Assembly: GCA_030770425.1 (NCBI GenBank)
Contig: JASJFT010000159.1
Coordinates: forward strand, 42,742 to 106,741
Direction: 5' to 3'
Length of the DNA stretch: 64,000 nt
Source of the DNA: Darksidea phi
Lineage: Eukaryota > Ascomycota > Dothideomycetes > Pleosporales > Lentitheciaceae
Below the pieces are notes generated by a model. That model saw only the letters and a program-made list of their open reading frames with translations. It made no database searches and was not told where the DNA came from. Numbering within the stretch: position 1 is the first letter of the stretch; every line of letters begins with the position of its first letter. Below are positions 41,663 through 53,300 of the stretch, in pieces. The translations under genes and the position numbers were made by a program.

Positions 41663-43537
41663 CTATTGCTGAGTATTCTGCGCATGCTGCTGGGCAAGCT
41701 GCGCACGCAAAGTAGTTAATTCGGTCTGCAGGGTGCTCATCTGGTTTTCGTGCTCCTTTTCCATACGCGCCATGCGTGCTTCGACATCGCGCACATATTG
41801 CCAGACATCGACACCTTGATTGCTCATGATCTCGCGTGTGCTCGCACCGCTACTGGCGCCGTGACTAGACATACTGCCCGGCTGTGATGATGTCCCGGGA
41901 CCTGGCACCTGCTGTTGGAGCATACTAGGCCCGTTCCCTTTTCCGCCTTGAGAACCCTGCTTTGGTAGCATACTAGGGTTGAGGCCGGGCAGTGCTGGCA
42001 GATGGGGACCGTTGTTGGCCTGCGGGGGTGCCATGCCCATGGGTGATGAGCCACGACCGGCACCGCGAGCAAAGTTTGGGTGCATATTAGGTGACCTTGG
42101 CAAGCCGTCTGGGCCACTAAGGCGATGTTCCTGCTGGCCGGGGGAGAGTGGCTTCGGACTTTCCGTCATTCCACCCTGGCCAAACATGTTCGCTTGACTC
42201 GCAGTGTAGTGGAGCGAGGAGAGGCTCCCGGGAGCTAATTTTGGCGAAATGTTAGTCGACTGGTTACCTGAAGGACCATTGGATCCAGGAGGGTACAGAG
42301 GACGAAGATTGTTCTGGCCGTGTTCCGGCCGATTGACAGCAAGGGGCGGATATGTACTAGAGTGCTGATGATACGGACCTTGCGTAGAGTTTCCAGTGTT
42401 TTGCCTCTTACGCGCCGGCTCACTGACACGCCGTCCACCATCCTCGTCCTCGTCTCCTTCTCCGTCGTGTTCGCCGCCATGGTAGATGACACCGTCCATG
42501 GACTCGTCGCGGCTGCCATCGCCCATGTCATCATTATCGAGACCAAAGCTAGAGCGGCGGCCTGCACAGCCACCCTGACCCTTGTTGTGCCGCGCAAGCG
42601 CATCGCCACGTGCAAACCTGCGGCCGCACTTGGGGCAGGTGTGCGGGCGCTCGCCAGTGTGGAGTTTCGTGTGCCGTTTCAAGTCATGGAGACGTCGGAA
42701 TCGGGCTTGGCAAGTGGGACACTCGTAGGGCTTCTCCTGGCTATGTGTCAAAAGATGGCTTTTGAGATTGTGATGTCGCGTGAAGTCGGTCGAGCAGTAG
42801 GGACACTTGTGTCGCTTCGTCGACGGGGACTTGGGGCTATTTTGCGCATAGCCGGGCAAACTCATCTGGCGGGTAGGCGCACGCGGATCGTGTTCTGGGG
42901 GCAGCGGGCCAGGGAAGGTGAATGCACGATTGCCAGGACCTTCCCCTGGATTCGGTTGATGATGAGACTGAGGCGGATGTGGCGCAGATTGCGGCTGCTG
43001 CTGCTGCTGCTGCTGTTGTTGTTGGTGCTGCTGCTGAGGTGCGCCTTCCAAACCGGGCGCTGCGATGGGGCCGGCGGTCGGTTCCATGGCAGTCACGGTC
43101 GGCGCAGTGGTAGAGTCGGCCGAGCCGAAGCTGGAAAGGCTCACAGGACTTGTTTGCATGGCGTCGCCAGTCACCCCGGTCTGCTCCGGGATGACCAACG
43201 CCCTCGCTGCCTTCTCGAGCGCGGCGCTCATTTGCGTTGGCTCTGCTGGCGCGTTTTTGGGTCTGCTGACGGTGGACGGGTTCGTCGCAATCAAGCTCTG
43301 GACCACAGCAATGGCAGGGTTTGGGCTGGTTTTGGGCTGCTGGCGCCGACGTTCGTCCTCGAGCGCAGCAGCACCCGTGAGCGGTTGAGGGGAACGTCTA
43401 GGTGAAAGGCCCCGGGGGGACTTGGTAAGGTGGGCGCCGAACGTTGCCCCGGCGTGGGAGTTGGGAGTACTAGCTCTGTTGGGCGCAGGGAATGGGCCAG
43501 TATGGGTAGGCGTTATGGCTCGCGTTGATGCTGCCAT
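41663..43537 (-). CDS. C2H2 zinc-finger transcription factor, three fingers
   Basis: 624 aa, intronless, ATG at 43537. Three tandem fingers occupy about 243-328: CPYC...HLLTH, CPTC...HTKLH and CPKC...RHNKGQGGC, the last using a Cys as final ligand; linkers are SQEKPYE and TGERPHT. An Ala/Pro/Ser-rich N-terminus contains a poly-Gln tract (about 170-182) encoded by the CTG/TTG run at 42993-43039. The middle is acidic, then Pro/Gly/Ser/Gln-rich. A C-terminal coiled coil (about 580-620, VEARMARMEKEHENQMSTLQ) may mediate dimerisation. It is a nuclear DNA-binding regulator; I do not assign a named orthologue. A long antisense frame over it is a codon-bias shadow. Confidence 0.85.
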   Translation of the reverse strand: MAASTRAITPTHTGPFPAPNRASTPNSHAGATFGAHLTKSPRGLSPRRSPQPLTGAAALEDERRRQQPKTSPNPAIAVVQSLIATNPSTVSRPKNAPAEPTQMSAALEKAARALVIPEQTGVTGDAMQTSPVSLSSFGSADSTTAPTVTAMEPTAGPIAAPGLEGAPQQQHQQQQQQQQQQPQSAPHPPQSHHQPNPGEGPGNRAFTFPGPLPPEHDPRAPTRQMSLPGYAQNSPKSPSTKRHKCPYCSTDFTRHHNLKSHLLTHSQEKPYECPTCQARFRRLHDLKRHTKLHTGERPHTCPKCGRRFARGDALARHNKGQGGCAGRRSSFGLDNDDMGDGSRDESMDGVIYHGGEHDGEGDEDEDGGRRVSEPARKRQNTGNSTQGPYHQHSSTYPPLAVNRPEHGQNNLRPLYPPGSNGPSGNQSTNISPKLAPGSLSSLHYTASQANMFGQGGMTESPKPLSPGQQEHRLSGPDGLPRSPNMHPNFARGAGRGSSPMGMAPPQANNGPHLPALPGLNPSMLPKQGSQGGKGNGPSMLQQQVPGPGTSSQPGSMSSHGASSGASTREIMSNQGVDVWQYVRDVEARMARMEKEHENQMSTLQTELTTLRAQLAQQHAQNTQQ

Positions 43538-45710
43538 GGGATGGAGAGCGTTGAACCGCTCTTTGGCGAGTTGATTCTTATGTTTCCGTCAGCGTTGGTC
43601 CCCTCAAGGGCTCGCTTAGTACCGTCCGCCCGGTAATGACGTTGGTCTATCGCGACAACGGCGGCGGGAGTGATGGTTGTCGCGGTAGCGCGCGCGGCGC
43701 ATTGCTCTCACATACCTTTATTTCCGTCTCACTTCACTTTGCGCAATGCAGTGGGATTATTAGGTCCGGTGTCAATGCGAGGGTATGGAGGCAATGGCCG
43801 CCCACAGATGCTCTAGACCGGTGCAGTACTCGAAAGAGCCAGCTTTTGCGATACGCCTAGGCTTGGTGTCGCGGGAGTTGGGTGTGCGGCTGCAAGTCCT
43901 TCTCGGCCAAGACGAGCTGCCACTCAGTACCACAACCGGGCAGTCAGGAACGGGACAGCGACTTCTGGATGCAATGCAGCTGACGTGCAAAAAATGTGGT
44001 TGTCGAGCGGGATGGCCGCGATGCGACGGGCGCTGAGCAGCGGGCGAACCGGATGGTGTTGGTGGGATGTGACGCCTCAGCGGTCGAAGCAGTGAGGCTG
44101 AGTGGCGGAGGCGGCCTTGGGGGACAGCGGAACCGACCAGGAGCAGGCGCGGGACCAAAGGGTGCTGGATGTGCGGGTCTAGCGGTGCTCGAGGGCTCGC
44201 GCCGTCTCGGATGGGACGACAGGCAGAGGAACGTGGAGAGGCGTGGTAGGCGTGGTGTGCGCAGCCTGCGCGAGATGCGAAGGCTGGTGGTAGTGCCGAT
44301 GACGAGGCCGGGCGGGAAAGCTGTGGCTGGACTGCCGACGATGGGATGCAACACGGACCCCAATGCAGCCGAGTACAACGGCAGCGTTTCCTGCTCGCGC
44401 GCGCGCGCAAGAGACGGTCAAACACAGCAGGACGGGCACTGGGGGGCACCTCAGAGCGCGGCGATGGCGGCGATGGTGTTTTGGGGGAAGCCGGCAGCGC
44501 AGAGGCAGGATTCAATTTGGCCGGCCAGGTGGGCAGGAGGTTCGTCGCGATGTGGGCGAATGGCAGTGGGACCACGACGCAAGCCGGGAAGGCTGTGTAA
44601 AAGAGGCGGCGGCGTGCTGGGTTGCGTACGGAACGGAGCCCGCTGGGCCACTCAGACGCCGCCGCCGCTCGGTTGCGCAGCCCGTCGTCCTCGAAGAGCA
44701 AGGCCGGGCCACAGCACAATACGGGACGCCACAGGCTGGCACCCTCGCTGCTCGAAGCGCCGGCTTAGTGCGAGGCCACACACCGGCTGGCCCTACTGGA
44801 ACTACTGCGACTGCGACTGCGGTAGACCGCCTAGGCTGTCGCCGAGGCAGGCGACGGGGCGACAGGGCCACGGCAGCGAGGACGCGGAGAAAAGAAAGGC
44901 GCGCGTCCAGGAGGCAGGGCGCATGGCCGCTGGAGAACGAGGGTTGTCGTGTGGAGCAGTGGCGTAGCGCCATGGTTCTCCGCCGCATCCGCACCTTCCA
45001 TCCGGATCCGCCCAGCAGACGTGGCTGCTGCCGTTGCTGCTGTTGCGGTCGCTGCATGGAGCCAATTGACCAGCCCGAGCCTGCTTTAAGAGGAAGCGAC
45101 GTCCGCGAGGGAGGAACGCTTGTCGAACAGCCTGATCTCGCAGGCACATCCGCACTGCCTGCGCCACACCGCGGCCGGGCCACTCACCCTCGCCCACCGG
45201 CCCACCATGCATCTCACCACCGTCGCGAGCCATCAGTCAGCGCTTTCGCCTTCGCACCGAAAACTTCGCTGATCGGCCAACGCGAAACACCTGGTGCCAT
45301 CCGCGACTCCCTAGGCCAGCCACTTGTTCCCCCCCAGCGGCGCCTCGCTCTCCCGCAAAACCACTCCCTGTCCCGCCCGAGAGCCGCTTCCAGATGCAGC
45401 CTGCCATGTGCAATCTAAACCGTAACGCTCCGACACCACCTGCCCCAGCCCATCCTCGCATTAGCCCCGAGCGGATCGCGATCGTCAGGCACATTCGCTG
45501 CATTCGTCGTCCCTCTCCCGTGGCAAATGGCGGCCCACAGGAACGGCATTTGGCTTTGGATGCGGCCTGACAAGACTGCAAAGGTAATCCGGCCGTCTCC
45601 AGCATCTGTGAGGCCCGTTCGTTCGATGGGTCCACGTATCCGGCCCAGGTGTGGCTTTCTTCCTACGAACACTAACAGGGATTTCGGAATCGATACCACT
45701 ACCGAGCATC
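43538..45710. other. GC-rich upstream region of the C2H2 gene, multi-frame open
   Basis: About 2.1 kb where four or more frames stay open for 200-350 codons on both strands. Their products are Ala/Arg/Pro/Gly-rich without any domain, and they overlap each other, so I do not call genes. High GC makes stop codons rare. It is more likely a long promoter and 5' leader of the transcription factor. A CG alternation (GCGCGCGCGC) lies at 44398-44408. Confidence 0.45.
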
Positions 45711-47093
45711 TCTAAAAACGACGCGCATCGCGTCGGCCCATCTTCTTAAAGAGGATGTACGACCGACGACATATTTCACGGCCACTGCGCGGTGTGGCTC
45801 CTACTATGCGGGAGATGTGGCGCACCATACATCTAATATCTTCGATGGAACCCGAAGCCATTGTTACTCCTCGCGAGCGTTGGGGGCCAAGAAACAGCTG
45901 TTGAGGCAACGGTTCACTCGCGACAGGCAAAGCGCAACGGCGGCGAAATGTACCGGCGTCACGTGCGGAAAATCAGACGGTCGAGTTGTCTCGGCTGCAG
46001 GCCGCATGCGAATCGTCACGCGTTTGTGGCTTGATATTGAAAAATCACTTTGCGGGGCACGCATCCGGGATCATGGTTGAGGACGAAGGGGCTTTCCATC
46101 ACTTCGAGGCTGCCTGTAATTAATCCTGAATGATGTCGGGCTGATGTCGGGGCAGTGTGTACCAAGCGCCTCTACCCAGACGAAGTGATATCTCGGATCG
46201 AACCGTCGTCCACTTCGCCGCTCTCCTGCCTTCCCGCGAGCCCCTTCTCCAAATCTACAGTTCTTCCGTACTATCGTACAGTGGCGCCTCTCGCGTGATT
46301 ACGTGCGGCCGAGCCCTAACCACGTAGGACAGCCGCCTTGGCGATTACTGGTCGATTACAGAGCGCGTGTTTCTAGAGCTCCGAAGCACGCCCGTTTGGT
46401 ACACCGATGTGAGCGATATAATGTTACGGCTGAGTTTCATTCGCTCAGCTGTGGCTGGACGGGTAGACGGCATGCGTATGCAGCCAACCACACTTGGGGC
46501 ATGGCTTGGTTACCTCGAGTGGTTGCAGATCAATCCGAGGTGGGATGTGGCTTGGAGCTATCTGTGTGAGAATGTTTTATGTCTAGCTACATATTTTCTG
46601 AGGGACTTAGTAGGCGTCCTACTATTAACGCCTTCCAATCGGCCACGAGAAGTAGTCACGTAAGACCAATCGAATACCCCTCAAATATCGCAGCTGTCCT
46701 TGACACGCTAAAAGGAGTGCACTGGCCTCTTGTACATGAACATTAGGTACTGGCACTCCTCTGGACGAGCTCTGCCGCCTTCGTACACACATAGTTCGGA
46801 CAGAAAGAACCTATCCAACAGCAAATAAAAATATACATGTAATAAAAGTCTACACTTTGACACACGTATCCATACCAGGTTGAAGAAAATATTCCCAACA
46901 TCTAAATCTCCGCCGTCCCAAGCACAGAGCCACGGAACCCAACCATGTCAATCCCACCCCACCCCACCCTCCAAACACCCCACCCATCATTGGCTCGCTC
47001 CCCCACCCTACAGATCCCCGCCCCACAACTCCTTCCATTCTCACAGCGGCATATATATTTTATTCCAGCCCATAACTCCCATCAATCAAGCAA
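45711..47093. other. Intergenic
   Basis: Only short frames, none with family resemblance. A C/A-rich stretch spans about 46920-47040 just before the tRNA. Confidence 0.4.
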
Positions 47094-47164
47094 GCATTCT
47101 TGGTCCAACGGTAGGATATTTGCCTTCCAAGCAAATGGCTCGGGTTCGACTCCCGGAGAATGCA
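47094..47164 (+). tRNA. tRNA-Gly (anticodon TCC)
   Basis: 71 nt, no intron. Acceptor stem GCATTCT pairs fully with AGAATGC, followed by discriminator A. D arm GTCC/GGAT with loop AACGGTA; anticodon stem TTTGC/GCAAA around CTTCCAA, giving TCC; T arm TCGGG/CCCGG around TTCGACT. A box and B box (GGTTCGACTCC) are intact. CCA is not encoded, as usual in eukaryotes. It would decode GGA and possibly GGG. Confidence 0.95.
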
Positions 47165-47180
47165 ATAAGCAGTTGTCTTC

Positions 47181-47187
47181 TTTTTTT
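47181..47187 (+). terminator. RNA polymerase III terminator
   Basis: A run of seven T begins 17 bases after the mature 3' end of tRNA-Gly, the expected pol III stop. Confidence 0.8.
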
Positions 47188-47822
47188 CTCATAGGGATAC
47201 CGAATCCCTTTTCCATGGTTGTTTTAGGGTGTTTTTTTTTATCAGTTCTGTTGCTGATTCGGGCGGTTCATGCCGGGGGTCAAGAAGGAAATGTGCAATG
47301 AGGGAATTTTTTACATTGTTGGTGACTTGATGCTGCACGAAATGATAGGTACGAACTTTATGCATCGAGTGGATTGCGTGCCGGTTAGCGGCTTTACCAA
47401 TGGCTTGTCAAATACACCATTTAAGCATCACATTGAAATGGCAATTTTGCATTAAACGATATGACAAAAAGCCTCATACATGCATCCTCATTAAACTCGT
47501 CTATAGCTAAATCACTCCATGTCTGGTATCCATGCATGCTCCTTGCAGCTAAAACAAAAGGGAATACTGGAAAAGACTAGACAAAAGCTATGCTATGAGA
47601 CCAATAAGAGAAGCAAGCACTGAGCTGCAAAAACCGGAACGCCAGACCATGTCAAACTTGAGACTGAAACATCCATGACCAAGGATAAATTGTGTACAAC
47701 CATCAGCTTACATTCGGCGAGAGAAGAAGGGCGGTGCGATGGTTGTATCTCTGCCGGTCGTTGGTGGGAAGTGTCGAGGAGGACTCGGCCGAAGAGCGAG
47801 ATCGTGGTGGAATTCATAGGTT
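47188..47822. other. Intergenic
   Basis: Another T-run (GTTTTTTTTTA) at about 47231-47240; short frames only. Confidence 0.4.
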
Positions 47823-48867
47823 TCACATAAAGTCGTCACTAGAAAGCAGTTTAGCTGCTAGCTCCCACGCCTTAGAAATCGCTCACTTACTCTCCAAAGT
47901 CGTCCTCATACGTAGACGTATCCGCCCTGTAGCTGACATCGCGAGTTGCAACCAGGCTGGCCTTCGTCTTCGCAGCCTTGGTCTTCTTCCCTCCCTTCTC
48001 GGCTGCCTTCTCCTCCTTCATCTTCTCGTTGCTGAGGGTCGTCAGGCCGCTGGCGATCTTCTTGATCTGATCGCTTGGCAGATCCCTGGAGATCTGTTTG
48101 GTGAACTCCTGCAAGAAGAGGACATATTGTGCCTTCTTGTTGTTATTGGTGAGGAGTGGCACCAGTGTTTCGCGCAGCTTGAGGAACTGGTCTTTCGAAC
48201 TAGGGTTGAAGATGGCGAGCGAGCTTAGGTCAATAACTTTATCAGGGTTGCTGTCATCGGCGAGGGTGACAGGCTTTGCGCCTGGAGTGCGCTTGGGACC
48301 AGTCCCAGCACCGCCAAAGAGATCCTCGGCGTGCCTCAAGTCGGCGTCCTGCTCGGTCTTCCGTAGCCTGGCGCGGCGCTCGCCCTCGGTCTCTTCGTCC
48401 GACGATTCTTCTTCATCCTCTAGCTGTCTTCTGCGCAAGGCTTCTTGCCGCTTCTCCTCGATGCGCTGGGACTTCGACTTGTGATTCGCTTTGGCTTCGG
48501 CTTCGGCCTTCGCTTTGGCCTCGGCGGCTTTCTTCGCTTTCTCCCGCTCGACTTCTGAGTCTTCGGCGGCGTCCCATGACTCTAGCACCTGCGTCGCATG
48601 GGTCAGTATGAGCAAAGTTCGGGGGTGTAGACGGCTGTTCTGGTGCAGGGATGTTGAGGCTGACGTACATCGCTGTCCTCTTCCTCGTCGTCGAACTTGC
48701 CGCGACGCAGAACAGGCGCCGGTGGAGAGGAAGGAGGCGTGCTCTCCGACTCCTCGTCATCTATTAAGACGCCTGTCAGTATATGTCTCCCCTGGAAGAA
48801 TATGGCGCGGCCGCCGGGACTACGCGCACAGCACGAGAAATGACGTACCCCATTTGCCAGGTGCCAT
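47823..48867 (-). CDS. HCR1: Translation initiation factor eIF3 subunit J
   Basis: Exons on the complement: 48849-48867, 48669-48760, 47891-48588 and 47823-47838, giving 274 aa. Introns are 88, 80 and 52 bp. Exon 1 encodes MAPGKW; joining exon 2 gives WDDEE, the usual eIF3j opening. Acidic N-terminus, then a Lys/Ala/Glu coiled coil (about 50-105), then the conserved LEDxFG-like AEDLFGG and LREtLVPLLTNNNKKAQYVL region (about 165-200). The last exon is only 16 nt and gives the canonical end YEDDFGDDDFM. eIF3j binds the 40S decoding centre with eIF3 and helps start selection and recycling. Without the last splice, the protein would end FGE. Confidence 0.92.
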
Positions 48868-50385
48868 GATTGCGGTTGAGTGTTTACGAGCGCAGTTGTT
48901 GAGCGTAAGAGGTTGAAAGCGTGCTGTAAGAACTGCGAGAGGAGGGTCGGTTGCGGTCGCACAATTTTTGTGCGCGGTGGCTCTGTGTGTGGGCGAAGGG
49001 AGGTGGGAAGGTTGAAATTACGGAACAGAGGGACCGCGTCGCAGACAAAGGTTGGGCGTCCCGGCCGTCACTGCCCTGCTCGCGTAAGGCACCACTCGCT
49101 GCCCAATCACAGCGGCCAAGCGGACTTCTAGAAAATGCACTACTTCAGCGATAACGGGCGTTTGCAGACGAGCTACGCATGTGAAAATATGAAATTAAAT
49201 GGATGTGGATTTCAACGCTTCATAAAGGCAACTTGCGCGCTGGTATATTGGTATTACCTTTAAACGGTTCTAAGGGAGCATGGAACAATCAGCCGATCTC
49301 TCAGCTAGCACCTCGCTGTAGGCGCCGCTAATGAAGGAGTCATAGTTATTGCTTTTGTTCAATCTCCACAGGCGAGAGAGAAGCAGTACATGGGCTGAAC
49401 TCTGCCCAGCTCATGAATTACTCCTTCGGTAGCGGATAAATTTACCATGTCCTCTATATGCCAGACCCCGTTCTCACCCACTAATGGGTGTTTTGGGAAA
49501 CCTATAACTAAATACCACTGGATCTTTGGAAGTAGAAGTGAGGATTGCGGGCGAAGCAATGACATTACGTCGAATATGAGTAGGTGCAGGCCGCCAAAAC
49601 CGGATCCTGGTATTCGGTATTTGTGGCATGCCCGAACCCTCTCGAGAATAGTGTTGACGTCGTATTAACGCAGCTGACGCCGGCTCTCTAAATTCTACGC
49701 AATGGTATCTTGGATATACTGTTCCGGGATGCCGGTTAGGAGCCAAACTGTATGGAAATATCCGAGAGAAACTTTGACTCCTATGTCACGTTAAAGGCGA
49801 GATGGAAGGATACAAGATATTGGCCGCTAGTGAACCGGATGTGAAAACGTGTGACGAAAACATCATGCATCCCAGAATAGCTGGCATGACCCTGATGCAA
49901 TGTGGCCAGTACCCAATAACATTTGTGTCTGTCAGCTCCAAGACGGTGTGCTGTGGTGTAGCCCCTGAGACAGCGTAAGCGAGCAAGGCCGTTTGACATG
50001 TTGCGCAAACCATAGCAGGCAGATTGTGATGTAGCGTAAGAGGTATAGAGGTCGAACGAACATCTTTCCAACGCGAATGCGATTTGTAAATTTATGACAG
50101 AGCATGCTGCGGTGAGAAAGCGGAGGTCGGCGCCTTCTTCTCACGTGCAAGCACGGACCTCGGGCTTAGCGCTAGTTTACGACACCTGTTGACGAGCTCC
50201 TTTACCTCCAAAAACAGCACCTCCACAATCTTACCATCCCCGACTTCCCGACACTCTCTCATTTCATATCGCGCGCTTCTGGCGTTTTGCATCTGGGCTT
50301 AATATTCCCTTCTTCTTTTCGATACCCTTCCAACCGTCGTCTGCTCTCTCACCCCCGGTGAGCTTGGAGCTGCTCTGGCGCAAAC
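48868..50385. other. Intergenic, divergent promoters of eIF3j and clathrin genes
   Basis: 1.5 kb with short frames only. The right end, about 50200-50385, is C/T-rich leader of the clathrin gene. Confidence 0.45.
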
Positions 50386-53300
50386 ATGGCCCAGCGACAG
50401 ATCCCTCTGCACGTCACGCAGCCGACGCTGGTGAGGCCCCCCTACTATTACAAAGTCGAAAATGCGCTAACGATTGACTTTGTAGCTCACGAACCTGAAT
50501 ATCCTCGTATGTCAGCCGCTTCAAGGCATCCAGCGCGCGCGAGCGAATCCGTAGCAAGCTAACTTTGAGAACAGCCAGCGTCGATATCATGGCAAAACTG
50601 CGTAAGGACTATCTCCTGATATATCCGCCATTGGCAAGGAGGCTAATTGCGACGGCAGACTCTAGAGTCAGACAAGTATGTCTGTGTGCGCCAGCAGAAC
50701 AACGACGCCAATACCCCCGCCGAGACGGTCATCATTGACCTCAAGAACACAAACAATATTATTCGGCGGCCAATCCGAGCTGATAGCGCCATCATGCACT
50801 TGACGGAGCCCATCATTGCTCTCAAGGCGCAGGGGCGGACACTACAGCTGTTCAACCTCGACACGAAGCAGCGCCTGCAGACATATGCCCATCACGAGGA
50901 CATCCAGTTCTGGCGGTGGATTAGCCAAACTACTCTGGCGCTCGTGAGCACGAAGTCGGTGTACCATTGGGATGTTCTCGATGGCAACAACCCCCCGACG
51001 CCGCGCAAGATCTTCGATCGTCAGGAGCAGCTGGAGGTACATCATTGAATTCCTAGGGTAGAATTCTGCTAATGTGGCCCCAGAACAACCAGATAATCAA
51101 CTACGTTACTAACGATGACGAGAGTTGGTCCTGCCTGGTTGGAATCGCCTCGCACCCGACTGGGGGCATCCGCGGCAACATGCAGCTGTTTTCTAAGGCG
51201 CGCAACGTTAGCCAGCCTCTCGAGGGTCACGCCGCGACATTTGGAAGTATCCGCCTCGAGGGCGCGCAGACTGACACGAAGCTCTTCGCTTTCGCCGTGA
51301 AATCAACGTCCGGCGATGCCAAGATCAACATCGTCGAAGTGGACCACAATGCTTCAAACCCGGCGTTCCCGAAGCGCCTCATCCCGATACACTGGCCTGC
51401 GGAGGGCACTGGCGACTTTCCTCTCGGCATCCACATTGCGCACAAGTACGGCATTCTGGTGGTGATTACCAAGTTCGGCTTCATCCATCTGCACGATCTT
51501 GAGACCGGTACGGCCTTGTTCCTGAACAGGATATCAGAAGAGACGGTGTTTACAACTGCGCGCGATGACGATGGCACAGGTGTTGTGGTGATCAACAAGC
51601 GAGGACAAGTCTTGCACTCGACCATTCGCGAGGACGCCCTCATTCCTTACATCATGGAGAACCCGGCATGCGCGGAGATTGCGTACAAGCTGGCTTCGAA
51701 AGGCGGACTTCCCGGCGCCGACCAGCTGTATTCCGCACGATTCGAGAACCTCATGCAGCAGGGTAATTACAACGAAGCCGCCAAGGTAGCTGCTAGTTCG
51801 CCTCGTGGGTTCCTACGTACCGCGCAGACTATGAATAGGTTGCGCTCCGTCCCGGCTCAGCCAGGTCAAATCACCGTTCTACTGCAATACTTTGGCCAAC
51901 TGCTGGACAAGGGCCAACTGAACAAGGAGGAGACCCTTGAGCTAGCACGCCCAGTGTTCGTCCAGGGTCGAAAACACCTCATCGAGAAGTGGCAGAAGGA
52001 AGGAAAGCTATTCTGCTCTGAGGAGCTCGGAGATCTCGCAAAGCCGCACGACCTGAACCTTGCGTTGGCCATCTACAAGGAGGCTAACGTCCCTCAAAAG
52101 ACCGTTGCGGCACTCGCAGAGTTGGGTCACTTTGATCTCATTCTCCAGTACTGCGAGTCCGTTGGTTACCGACCAGACTACAATGTCCTGCTACAGCACA
52201 TAATACGTGTGAATCCCGAACGGGGAGCTGAGTTCGCGTCTAGTCTTGCTAAGCACGAAGGTGGCCCTCTTATTAGCATCGATCGCGTTGTGGACATCTT
52301 TCAGTCACAGGGCATGATCCAGCAGGCGACAGCATTCTTGCTCGATGTGCTCTCCAACAATTTGCCCGAAGAAGGCCATCTCCAGACAAAGCTGCTTGAG
52401 ATGAATCTGCTCAATGCACCCCAAGTAGCGGATGCCATTCTTGGTAACGAGATGTTCTCTCATTACGACAAGGCCCGCATTGCTTCGTTGTGTGAGAATG
52501 CTGGTCTCATCACCCGTGCATTAGAGCACACGGACGATCCTGCTGCTATCAAGCGCATGATTGTGCAAACGGATAAGCTGCCAGAAGAATGGTTGCTCAA
52601 CTACTTTGGACAGCTCACTGTTGAACTATCCCTTGAGTGTTTAGACGCCATGCTTACCTCAAACATTCGACAGAACCTTCAAGCCGTCATTCAAATCGCG
52701 CGGAAATACTCTGATCTTCTTGGAGCTACGAGGATCATCGATCTCCTGGAGAAGCACCGTACCGCTGAAGGCCTGTTCTTCTTCCTGGGTTCGATCGTCA
52801 ACGTTAGTGAAGACAAGGACGTTCATTTCAAGTACATTGAGGCTGCTACGACCGTTGGACAACTGAACGAAGTGGAGCGCATATGCCGAGAAAGGTACGT
52901 CTCTCCATGGTACAAACCGCGTCGCAATTTTACCGATACAACCCGGCCTCGTGTCTAAGACGAAAGGCACTGACACCCTTCTGGATGAGCTTTACTAACT
53001 TCATTTCAGCAATTTTATCGACCCCGAGAAAGTGAAGAACTTTCTTAAGGAGGCGAATCTTACCGAGCAGCTACCTCTCATGGTCGTTTGTGATCGTTTC
53101 AACATGATTCATGACTTGGTGCTGCACCTTTACAAGAAGCAACAGTTCAAGGCGATCGAGGTGTACGTGCAGCGCGTGAACCCGGCCCGGACCCCTCAGG
53201 TAATTGGTGGCCTGCTTGACGTTGACTGCGACGAAGGTGTCATTAAGAGCTTGCTGGGCTCGGTCGAGCCTTCTTCAGTACCGATCGATGAGCTCGTAGC

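Noticed and set aside
42320..43405. 361-codon frame antisense to the C2H2 transcription factor
   Set aside because: Lies wholly over a gene with clear zinc fingers; the antisense product has no domain and follows from GC-rich codon use.
44363..45418. 351-codon frame in the GC-rich region
   Set aside because: Overlaps several equally open frames on both strands and is compositionally biased; no domain or splice evidence.
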